In this document: positions 1 through 5,486 of the stretch, piece after piece
Position numbering within the stretch: the first letter of the stretch is position 1
Layout of the letters: each line of letters begins with the position of its first letter
Source: UBA7662 sp041688385
GTDB taxonomy: Bacteria > Bacteroidota > Bacteroidia > UBA7662
Reading direction: 5' to 3'
Length of the DNA: 5,486 nt
NCBI GenBank assembly: GCA_041688385.1
Contig: JBDNIH010000180.1
Span: 1-5,486, forward strand
Notes under the pieces: model-generated
Told to the model about the DNA's origin: nothing
The model's database searches: none
What the model saw: only the letters and a program-made list of their open reading frames with translations
Position numbers and translations under genes: made by a program

Positions 1-369
1 ATGGATCGCCGAAAAAACGATTTGTCCTGGGCTGAGATATTGAATCTCCTCCATGGGTATCGGCCCCACTTTTACAATCACATGAGATTTGTAGAGCTCT
101 TCGGGTGAATAGACGATGTTGGCGCCGGCTTCGGTATAGTCTTTATCGCTGTAAAAACTGGCAATACCTGCTTTACTTTCGATGGTAACATCGTGGCCAA
201 TGGCTACGAGTCTGCTTACCGCTTGCGGTGTTAGTGCAACACGGTTTTCCTGGTAACCACGCTCCCGCGGCACGCCAATAGACATACGGGTAGTTTTACG
301 CGAAATGCGCAAAGGTTGTTCTAACGGAGTAGCTGCAAAGCGGGAAAGAGGGGCAGATTCAGCGGGCAT
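1..369 (-). CDS. ald: Alanine dehydrogenase, N-terminal part (cut by window edge)
   Basis: Only the first 123 codons are present; the gene runs off the left edge. The product belongs to the alanine dehydrogenase/transhydrogenase family, which in this class reversibly converts L-alanine and NAD+ to pyruvate, ammonia and NADH in the cytoplasm. Seen: the family opening SIGVPRERGYQENRVALTP at residues 30-48, with Arg43 at the place of the substrate-binding Arg15 of the Mycobacterium enzyme, then GHDVTIESKAG (58-68), VKVGP (99-103) and FSAIH (119-123). The NAD-binding domain is not in the window. The ATG at 369 gives about 28 residues before the core. Such an extension is, from memory, usual in Bacteroidota homologues, so I prefer it to Met29 (codon 285-283). 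A GTG at 375-373 is the only other in-frame upstream start before a stop at 381-379. The start overlaps the end of tsaE by 11 bases, so it is probably the third gene of the porX operon. Confidence 0.9.
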   Translation of the reverse strand, partial: MPAESAPLSRFAATPLEQPLRISRKTTRMSIGVPRERGYQENRVALTPQAVSRLVAIGHDVTIESKAGIASFYSDKDYTEAGANIVYSPEELYKSHVIVKVGPIPMEEIQYLSPGQIVFSAIH

Positions 370-784
370 GGTCACAGATCAGTTGGCGCGTTTGATTTTC
401 GAAGATACGCAAACTGATTTGCAGATGAACAACTGGCAACAAAGGCGCAATAATTTCTGGCCATTCGATGAGGCACAAATCACCGCTGGCGAGATAACCT
501 TCTATACCCATATCAAGGGCTTCCTCTAAGTTCTTGAGTCGGTATAAATCAAAATGGCAGACCCGCTTCTTCCCTATCTGGTATTCATTAACCAAGCCGT
601 AGGTCGGGCTGCTGACAGCATCTTCAACACCTAATTGAGCACATACAGCAGCTATTAACGTGGTTTTACCCGCTCCCATTGGCCCAGCAATACACCATAT
701 TTTTTGGTCACCGGCCTGAACAATCAACCATTTAGCGGCCGCAGGTAAATCTTTTAAATCATTCAGCTTAAAAACGGTATTCAT
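359..784 (-). CDS. tsaE: tRNA t6A biosynthesis ATPase TsaE
   Basis: A 141-residue P-loop ATPase, the normal length for TsaE (formerly YjeE). With TsaB and TsaD it supports transfer of the threonylcarbamoyl group to A37 of ANN-decoding tRNAs in the cytoplasm; TsaE hydrolyses ATP to drive turnover. Seen: Walker A GPMGAGKTT at residues 34-42 (Lys40, Thr41), the SSPTYGLVNEY segment at 58-68, HFDLYRL at 77-83 with Asp79, and LIEWPE at 105-110 with Glu107. These are the family's signature blocks in the expected order, with no key residue missing. Its ATG (784-782) overlaps the porX stop (783-781) as ATGA, which suggests translational coupling, and its 3' end overlaps the ald start. The tsaB and tsaD partners are not in the window, which is normal because these genes are usually scattered. 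Confidence 0.96.
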   Translation of the reverse strand: MNTVFKLNDLKDLPAAAKWLIVQAGDQKIWCIAGPMGAGKTTLIAAVCAQLGVEDAVSSPTYGLVNEYQIGKKRVCHFDLYRLKNLEEALDMGIEGYLASGDLCLIEWPEIIAPLLPVVHLQISLRIFENQTRQLICDHAR

Positions 785-2337
785 CGTGCACTGAAAACAG
801 CAAATGGGACAATCATTTCTTCCAAAGAAATCCCTCCATGCTGAAAAGTATTGCGGTAGAGATTCACAAAATGGTGGTAGTTGTTGGGGTAGCAGAAATA
901 TTTATCTTCTGTACCAAAAACATAGGTGGAGCTTAGATACGGTTTAGTGAGTCCGGCTTTTTCGGGTTTGTCGAGCACCAAGAGTTCTTTATCGTCGTAA
1001 CTCAGGTTTTTGCCTTCCTTATAACGCAAATTAGTGGTGGTATTCCGGTCACCTATGATGCGTACTGGCTCGCCCACTTTGATGGTGCCGTGATCGGTAG
1101 TTATCACCAAACGATGCCCCTTGCCTGCTACTTTTTTTAGCATATCAAAGAGCGGTGAGTGTTCAAACCACGACCGAGTGATGGAACGGTAGGCAGCTTC
1201 GTCGTCGGCGAGTTCTTTAATGACGTTCATTTCTGTACGGGCATGACTGAGCATATCTACGAAATTGTACACCACCACATTCAATTGGTTGTCGAAGAGA
1301 TTACTTAGGTTGTCGTTGAGCTGTTTGCCGTAATGCAGCGTAGTGATTTTATTGTAGCTGAATTTCATATCTCGCCCAAAACGTTTGAGCTGTTCGTGCA
1401 GGAAAAACTCCTCATTCATGTTTTTACTTCCCTCGTCTGAATCGCCGTCATTCCATTTGTCTGGATAACGTTTTTTGATTTCGGCAGGCATCAAACCTGC
1501 AAACAACGCATTGCGGGCAAACTCGGTGCTAGTAGGCAATATACTCAGATAGGGCTGCAAACTGTCGAGCCTGAAAAACTCGTTCAGATAAGGTTCTAAA
1601 ATGCGAAACTGGTCGAGGCGTAAATTATCTATCACCACCAACCAAGTCGGCTTTTTATCGTCGAGCAGAGGCACAAGTTTTCGCTTGAGCAGATTGTAAG
1701 ATAGATCAGGTGCCTTATCCGGACTTTCGAACCAGTCGACATAATTCTCCTTTATAAACTTACCAAACTGACGGTTGGCCTCTGATTTCTGCATAGAGAA
1801 GACTTCTTTCATGCCTTCGTCCTCACTTTTTTCTAACTCAATTTCCCAGTACACCAGCTTCTGGTACAATTCAATCCAACCTGGCACATCATATACATCA
1901 TTTACGGCCATGCCCAACTGACGAAAATCCTGTTGATAGCCGGAGGTTGTTTTTTCACTCACCAACCTTTTGTTGTCGATGATTTTTTTTATGGCCAGCA
2001 AAATCTGGTTTGGGTTAACGGGTTTGATGAGGTAGTCGGCGATTTTCGAACCGATGGCCTCTTCCATCAGGTACTCCTCTTCGCTTTTGGTAATCATGAC
2101 TACTGGCAGATTAGGCTGGAGATTTTTAATGCGAGGTAGCGCCTCCAAGCCAGAAACACCTGGCATGTTTTCGTCTAGGAAGACGATGTCAAAGCTATTC
2201 TTTTCAACGGCCTCAACCGCATCTTCCCCATTGGTAACTGGCGTAATTTCGTAGCCTTTCGACTTCAAAAAGAGAATATGGGGTTTCAGGAGGTCGATTT
2301 CATCATCGGCCCAGAGAATGTGTATCTTCTGGCTCAT
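781..2337 (-). CDS. porX: PorX: response regulator with PglZ phosphatase-fold effector domain
   Basis: The 518-residue product has a receiver domain (about 1-122), a helical linker (about 123-225) and a PglZ domain of the alkaline phosphatase superfamily (about 226-518). The receiver keeps the acidic pair Asp11/Asp12, phospho-acceptor Asp55 (FLDENMPG), Thr83 and Lys105 (IKP). The PglZ part keeps a metal-type Asp237 (VVIDNLRLDQ), the nucleophile region ILPTSTEFARN with Thr271, Asp361 and His365 (NFVDMLSHAR), Asp415-His416 (TTDHGT) and His500 (FQHGG). In Porphyromonas gingivalis and Flavobacterium, PorX controls the type IX secretion system with the kinase PorY, and the P. gingivalis protein has been reported to be a zinc-dependent phosphodiesterase acting on oligonucleotides. 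That role is inferred here by homology. There is no DNA-binding domain. It is first in the porX-tsaE-ald operon and divergent from the HD hydrolase gene. The ATG start has no clear Shine-Dalgarno; the receiver begins directly after it. Confidence 0.95.
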   Translation of the reverse strand: MSQKIHILWADDEIDLLKPHILFLKSKGYEITPVTNGEDAVEAVEKNSFDIVFLDENMPGVSGLEALPRIKNLQPNLPVVMITKSEEEYLMEEAIGSKIADYLIKPVNPNQILLAIKKIIDNKRLVSEKTTSGYQQDFRQLGMAVNDVYDVPGWIELYQKLVYWEIELEKSEDEGMKEVFSMQKSEANRQFGKFIKENYVDWFESPDKAPDLSYNLLKRKLVPLLDDKKPTWLVVIDNLRLDQFRILEPYLNEFFRLDSLQPYLSILPTSTEFARNALFAGLMPAEIKKRYPDKWNDGDSDEGSKNMNEEFFLHEQLKRFGRDMKFSYNKITTLHYGKQLNDNLSNLFDNQLNVVVYNFVDMLSHARTEMNVIKELADDEAAYRSITRSWFEHSPLFDMLKKVAGKGHRLVITTDHGTIKVGEPVRIIGDRNTTTNLRYKEGKNLSYDDKELLVLDKPEKAGLTKPYLSSTYVFGTEDKYFCYPNNYHHFVNLYRNTFQHGGISLEEMIVPFAVFSAR

Positions 2338-2341
2338 TCAG

Positions 2342-2377
2342 CGTAATTTAGTGGCTTGAAAGGGTAACGAAATTACG
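2342..2377. promoter_or_regulatory. Inverted repeat carrying candidate divergent promoters
   Basis: An 8-bp perfect inverted repeat, CGTAATTT at 2342-2349 and AAATTACG at 2370-2377, lies in the 73-base spacer between two divergent genes. Each arm holds a 5-of-6 match to the Bacteroidota -7 element TAnnTTTG: TAATTTAG on the plus strand (2344-2351), facing the HD gene, and TAATTTCG on the minus strand (2375-2368), facing porX. Both differ from the consensus at the seventh base. Neither has a clear TTG about 20 bases upstream, so the -33 half is missing or degenerate. The minus-strand element would leave a short leader (about 25 bases) before porX and the plus-strand one about 55 bases before the TTG at 2411. 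The repeat could equally be a binding site for a dimeric regulator. Confidence 0.35.
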
Positions 2378-2392
2378 GCCTTTTCCGTACAC

Positions 2393-2404
2393 GCTTTTAA
2401 AAGC
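2393..2404. repeat. 12-bp perfect palindrome GCTTTTAAAAGC
   Basis: The 12 bases read the same on both strands and end 6 bases before the TTG start of the HD hydrolase gene. Symmetry stops exactly at both ends (C2392 against A2405). As RNA it could form only a 4-bp stem with a TTAA loop, so a DNA-binding site seems likelier than a terminator or attenuator. No known operator was recognised. Confidence 0.3.
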
Positions 2405-2410
2405 ATTGTT

Positions 2411-3640
2411 TTGAATAAAAAGAAAATCATCAACGACCCGATCTACGGTTTTATACAGCTCCCGCACGAAACCATCTATGATTTAATCCAACACCCTTAT
2501 TTTCAGCGCCTCCGCCGCATCAAACAGGTGGGCATGACCTATCAGGTGTATCCCGGTGCCATGCATACCCGCTACAATCACGCCTTGGGCGCCATGCATT
2601 TAATGCAAAAGGCCATTGCCGTTCTTCGCCAAAAAGGGCACGACATCAGCGAGGAAGAAGCGCTGGGAGCATACATCGCTATCCTCTTACACGATGTAGG
2701 GCATGGCCCTTTTAGCCATGCCCTGGAGTTTTTATTCATACGCGATGTGCACCATGAAGACATCAGCATGCGCATCATGCACGACATAAATGCAGAAATG
2801 GGTGGCAAACTCGATACAGCCATTGCCATTTTTCAGGGCAGTTATGCCAAAAAGTTCTTACATCAGCTCGTGAGCAGTCAGCTCGATATGGACAGGCTCG
2901 ACTACCTCACCCGCGATAGCTTTTTTACTGGTGTATCTGAAGGCGTAGTGAGCTGGGATCGGATTCTAAACATGCTCGAAGTCGTGGATGATCAACTGGT
3001 CATTGAAGAAAAGGGTATCTACAGCATCGAAAAATTTATTGTTGCGAGGCGTTTGATGTATTGGCAGGTCTACCTCCACAAAACAGTTTTATCGGCTGAG
3101 TTCATGATTGCCCGAATCCTAAAAAGAGCCAAAGTGCTCGCTATGCAAGGTGAAAAACTATTTGGTACGCCTGCCTTGTTGTTTTTTTTAGAGCAAGATA
3201 TTGACGCAGAAAGATTTAAAAATGACCCGGAAGTTATCAAACAGTTTTCTGCCCTCGACGACCATGATATTTTCAGTGCGTTGAAGGTTTGGTCGAACCA
3301 CCACGACCGCATCCTCGCCCAGCTAAGTTATGCACTCTTTAACCGGCAGCTTAACCGCGTTTACCTCAGTAAGGAGCCTTTTCCGCAAGCTCAGCTCGAC
3401 ACTTTAAAGAAAAAGCTCTTGAACTTGTATCCAGAAGTAGCTGGAAATGAAGATTACTTATTGGCCAGCGGCACCATCACCAACAATGCTTACAATCCAG
3501 AAACCGACCGCATTCTCATTTTACGTAAAAGTGGACAATTGGCTGATGTAACCGATTTGTCGGATAATTTTAACCTGAAGTCATTGGCCGAAACGGTGGT
3601 AAAACACTATCTCTGGCTGCCAAAATGGCTTGAAGACTAG
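2411..3640 (+). CDS. HD-domain phosphohydrolase, SAMHD1/dGTPase-like (COG1078 type)
   Basis: The 409-residue product belongs to the HD superfamily related to SAMHD1 and bacterial dNTP triphosphohydrolases, which cleave dNTPs to nucleosides and triphosphate in the cytoplasm; the actual substrate is not known here. Seen: the family opening INDPIYGFI at residues 7-15, HPYFQRLRRIKQVGM (28-42), then the metal set His57 (HTRYNHALG), His94-Asp95 (LLHDVGHGPFSH) and Asp159 in SSQLDMDRLDYLTRDS (155-170), plus HHED at 114-117. EKFIVARRLMYWQVYLHKTV follows in the helical C-terminal half. All metal ligands are intact. The start is TTG at 2411: no ATG or GTG occurs in frame back to the stop at 2357-2359, and translation from here gives the expected short N-terminus. 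It shares the divergent spacer with porX and precedes lpxD by 111 bases. I recall this gene as a common neighbour of lpxD in Bacteroidota, but no enzymatic link to lipid A is evident. Confidence 0.93.
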   Translation: MNKKKIINDPIYGFIQLPHETIYDLIQHPYFQRLRRIKQVGMTYQVYPGAMHTRYNHALGAMHLMQKAIAVLRQKGHDISEEEALGAYIAILLHDVGHGPFSHALEFLFIRDVHHEDISMRIMHDINAEMGGKLDTAIAIFQGSYAKKFLHQLVSSQLDMDRLDYLTRDSFFTGVSEGVVSWDRILNMLEVVDDQLVIEEKGIYSIEKFIVARRLMYWQVYLHKTVLSAEFMIARILKRAKVLAMQGEKLFGTPALLFFLEQDIDAERFKNDPEVIKQFSALDDHDIFSALKVWSNHHDRILAQLSYALFNRQLNRVYLSKEPFPQAQLDTLKKKLLNLYPEVAGNEDYLLASGTITNNAYNPETDRILILRKSGQLADVTDLSDNFNLKSLAETVVKHYLWLPKWLED

Positions 3641-3722
3641 GCTTTAGCCCCATTTAACAATCAGACTTACAACGTCTTTTGCTCAATTTCACGTGCTTTT
3701 TTTTATTATCGACCTATTTTCG

Positions 3723-3730
3723 GATATTTG
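3723..3730 (+). promoter_or_regulatory. Weak candidate -7 promoter element for lpxD
   Basis: The spacer 3641-3751 between the HD gene and lpxD holds GATATTTG at 3723-3730, matching the Bacteroidota -7 consensus TAnnTTTG at five of six fixed positions. Initiation a few bases downstream would leave a leader of about 15 bases before the lpxD ATG at 3752. No TTG stands at the usual -33 position; an AT-rich stretch with eight T (3697-3704) lies there instead. The rest of the spacer shows no gene and no convincing terminator, so read-through from the HD gene is also possible. Confidence 0.25.
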
Positions 3731-3751
3731 TCGACTACTCAAACCTGATTG

Positions 3752-4795
3752 ATGCAATTTACTGCGCAGGAAATCGCTGACTTGATTGGTGCTGTTATCG
3801 AAGGAGATCCGCACATCAAGGTAAGCAAACTCGCCAAAATCGAAGAAGCGGATGCCGACAGCATCAGTTTCATTGCGAATCCTAAATATTTGGGCTTCAT
3901 CAATACTACAAAGGCAGCGATTTTAATTGTAAATACTCAACTCGAAATCACAGAAAAACCAAAGGCGACTTTACTCCGTGTAGCAGATCCATACTCCTGT
4001 TTTTCGACCTTGCTAAATTTGTATAACAAGGCGAGTATCGAAAAAGCAGGTATTGAAGCCAATGCTTTTATTTCAGAAAGTGCGGTTTTAGGCGAAGGCT
4101 GTTATGTGGCTTCATTTGCCTACATCAGCGAAGGTGCTGAGGTAGGAAACAACGTTAAAATTATGCCCGGTGTTTATTTAGGGCCAAATACGAAGATTGG
4201 CAACAACACCATACTGTTTGCGAATGTTGCTATTCAGCACAATTGCGAAATTGGCCAAAACTGTATTTTACATCCAGGTGTAGTCATTGGCAGCGACGGC
4301 TTTGGTTTTGCGCCACAAAAAGACGGCACCTACAGTAAAGTCGCTCAAAACGGCAATGTTGTGGTCGAGGACAACGTTGAGATTGGCGCCAATGCAGCTA
4401 TCGATCGTGGCACTATGGGATCAACCTTGATAAAAAAAGGCGTAAAACTCGACAATATGGTGCATATTGCCCACAATGCTGAAATTGGAGAAAACACCGT
4501 GATAGCTGCGCAAAGTGGCGTTTCGGGCAGCACCCGCATAGAGCACAATGTGATTGTTGGGGGGCAAGTAGGCTTTGTAGGCCACTTATTTATCGCTACC
4601 GGCTCACAATTTGGTGCTCAGAGCGGCGTAACCCGTTCACTGAATGAGCCCAATAAAAAATACAATGGTACGCCTGTTCAAGAATATATGGGTTCGATGC
4701 GATCGAATGCCACCATCAAACGTTTACCCGAATTGGAGAAACGAATTCAAGAGCTGGAAAAAATCATCGCCCAGCTTCAGTTAAGTGCGAAATAA
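3752..4795 (+). CDS. lpxD: UDP-3-O-acylglucosamine N-acyltransferase LpxD
   Basis: The 347-residue product is LpxD, which transfers a 3-hydroxyacyl chain from acyl carrier protein to the 2-amino group of UDP-3-O-acyl-glucosamine, the step after LpxC in lipid A synthesis, in the cytoplasm. Seen: an N-terminal uridine-binding domain (about 1-100), a left-handed beta-helix of hexapeptide repeats (about 100-310; for example VLGEGC, EVGNNV, KIGNNT, EIGQNC, EIGENT), the GSDGFGFAP loop at 180-188, AAIDRGTMGST at 215-225, and VHIAHNAEIG with His241 at the place of catalytic His239 of the E. coli enzyme. A C-terminal helix (about 323-345, heptad-like ELEKRIQELEKI) fits the trimer-capping helix. The length is normal. 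I start at the ATG at 3752; an in-frame TTG lies directly before it (3749) but would add only one residue, and family members begin with Met-(Gln/Lys)-Phe. lpxC follows after 5 bases, so the two are almost certainly co-transcribed. Confidence 0.97.
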   Translation: MQFTAQEIADLIGAVIEGDPHIKVSKLAKIEEADADSISFIANPKYLGFINTTKAAILIVNTQLEITEKPKATLLRVADPYSCFSTLLNLYNKASIEKAGIEANAFISESAVLGEGCYVASFAYISEGAEVGNNVKIMPGVYLGPNTKIGNNTILFANVAIQHNCEIGQNCILHPGVVIGSDGFGFAPQKDGTYSKVAQNGNVVVEDNVEIGANAAIDRGTMGSTLIKKGVKLDNMVHIAHNAEIGENTVIAAQSGVSGSTRIEHNVIVGGQVGFVGHLFIATGSQFGAQSGVTRSLNEPNKKYNGTPVQEYMGSMRSNATIKRLPELEKRIQELEKIIAQLQLSAK

Positions 4796-4800
4796 GTGAA

Positions 4801-5486
4801 ATGACTGACAATCAACGCACCATAGGTGCACCGGCAAGTATAGCAGGGGTTGGGCTACATACCGGCGCGCAGGTAACCATGACCTTTCGTCCGGCTCCCG
4901 TGAACCATGGATTTGTTTTCAAAAGAACGGATTTAGAGGGACAACCGGAAATACCGGCTACTGTAGATTATGTGGTTGATACTTCGAGGGGCACCACGCT
5001 TCAAAATGGCCAAGCCAAAGTTCATACCGTTGAGCATACGCTTGCTGCACTTGTAGGTATGCAACTCGATAATATTTTGATAGAGCTCGACGGACCAGAA
5101 ACACCTATCGCAGATGGCAGCTCTATTGAATTTATCAAAGTGCTTGAACCCGCCGGTTTAGTTGATCAAGGTGTTGCACGCAACTATCTCGAGATCACCG
5201 AAAACTTTCATTTCTACGACCCAGAAAAGGACGTAGAGATCACCATACTCCCCTACGACCATTACCGTATTTCGGTCTTAATTGATTACGATTCACCTGT
5301 TTTAGGCACCCAGCATGCTTCCTTAAATAACATCCGCGATTTTAAAGAAGAAATTGCAGCATGTCGTACCTTTTCATTCCTTCATGAATTGCAGATGTTG
5401 CTTGACAATAACCTCATCCGGGGAGGAGACCTCAACAATGCCATTGTCGTTGTAGATAAAATCGTCAACAAAAAAGAATTGGCTGA
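4801..5486 (+). CDS. lpxC: UDP-3-O-acyl-N-acetylglucosamine deacetylase LpxC, N-terminal part (cut by window edge)
   Basis: The first 228 codons are present; the gene runs off the right edge. LpxC is the zinc hydrolase that removes acetate from UDP-3-O-acyl-GlcNAc, the committed step of lipid A synthesis. Seen: the family opening TIGAPASIAGVGLHTG (7-22), VEHTLAAL at 77-84 with Glu78 and zinc ligand His79 (the same numbers as in E. coli), LDGPETPIADGSS (96-108), CRTFSF at 188-193 with Thr190 at the place of E. coli Thr191, and LIRGGDLNNAIVV (205-217). The second-domain zinc ligands (E. coli His238 and Asp242) lie beyond the window. In most Bacteroidota, LpxC is fused to the dehydratase FabZ as one chain of about 460 residues; that is likely here but cannot be seen. 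The ATG at 4801 is 5 bases after the lpxD stop, without a clear Shine-Dalgarno, which suggests one transcript with lpxD. Confidence 0.96.
   Translation, partial: MTDNQRTIGAPASIAGVGLHTGAQVTMTFRPAPVNHGFVFKRTDLEGQPEIPATVDYVVDTSRGTTLQNGQAKVHTVEHTLAALVGMQLDNILIELDGPETPIADGSSIEFIKVLEPAGLVDQGVARNYLEITENFHFYDPEKDVEITILPYDHYRISVLIDYDSPVLGTQHASLNNIRDFKEEIAACRTFSFLHELQMLLDNNLIRGGDLNNAIVVVDKIVNKKELA

Noticed and set aside
305..529. Plus-strand open frame of 74 codons opposite ald and tsaE.
   Set aside because: It is antisense to two well-supported genes and its translation shows no domain or plausible start context.
1983..1990. Run of eight A in porX (minus strand), within codons ATA AAA AAA ATC at the end of the receiver domain, as a possible programmed slippage site.
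   Set aside because: The reading frame continues intact through both domains, and no stimulatory structure or useful alternative frame was seen; it encodes an ordinary Lys-Lys pair.
1933..2254. Plus-strand open frames of 66-68 codons opposite porX.
   Set aside because: They lie antisense to the strongly conserved receiver domain, overlap each other in different frames and resemble no known protein.
3182..3189. Run of eight T in the HD hydrolase gene, a possible phase-variation tract.
   Set aside because: It encodes Leu-Phe-Phe-Leu in a continuous, family-like frame; eight bases is short, and a single sequence gives no sign of length variation.
2578..3312. Minus-strand open frames of 80-83 codons within the HD hydrolase gene.
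   Set aside because: They are shadows of the conserved plus-strand gene with Met/Ser/Cys-rich, non-protein-like composition.
3641..3704. Possible terminator after the HD gene: GGCTTTAGCC at the stop codon and CACGTG followed by eight T.
   Set aside because: The first gives only a 3-4 bp stem. The second is a 6-bp palindrome with no room for a loop, so neither forms a convincing intrinsic terminator hairpin.
4345..4548. Minus-strand open frame of 67 codons within lpxD.
   Set aside because: It mirrors the hexapeptide-repeat coding sequence of lpxD and has no independent support.
4050..4680. Repetitive-looking sequence in lpxD considered as a DNA repeat.
   Set aside because: The periodicity is the protein hexapeptide repeat of the beta-helix and is not conserved at the base level as a true DNA repeat.

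Overview
The window comes from a Bacteroidota genome, with roughly balanced base composition and dense, mostly gap-free gene packing. Three things point there. The leftward gene trio is a PorX-type response regulator, tsaE and an N-terminally extended alanine dehydrogenase. The rightward trio is an HD phosphohydrolase, lpxD and lpxC, an order I recall from this phylum. The start codons lack clear Shine-Dalgarno sequences. The genus cannot be told from the sequence; a type IX secretion lineage is likely because of porX.

Layout: positions 1-2337 form a leftward (minus-strand) operon transcribed porX -> tsaE -> ald. porX and tsaE share an ATGA overlap and tsaE and ald overlap by 11 bases. ald is cut by the left edge of the window. 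A 73-base divergent spacer (2338-2410) follows. It holds an 8-bp inverted repeat whose arms each contain a near match to the Bacteroidota -7 promoter element, one per direction, and a separate 12-bp perfect palindrome. Positions 2411-5486 are read rightward: an HD-domain dNTPase-like hydrolase with a TTG start, a 111-base spacer with a weak promoter candidate, lpxD, and, 5 bases later, lpxC, which is cut by the right edge. No RNA gene, insertion sequence, CRISPR array or integration site is visible. No gene-free stretch exceeds about 110 bases.

Function: the right half is lipid A synthesis. LpxC performs the committed deacetylation and LpxD the following N-acylation; in this phylum lpxC is commonly fused to fabZ, but the fusion point lies outside the window. 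The left half joins a response regulator with a PglZ alkaline-phosphatase-fold effector domain (control of type IX secretion in studied relatives), the ATPase of the tRNA t6A pathway, and an alanine/pyruvate oxidoreductase. I see conserved housekeeping and regulatory genes with intact catalytic residues, and no evidence for a new system. The points most worth checking are the divergent control region, the TTG start and the intact two-domain PorX.
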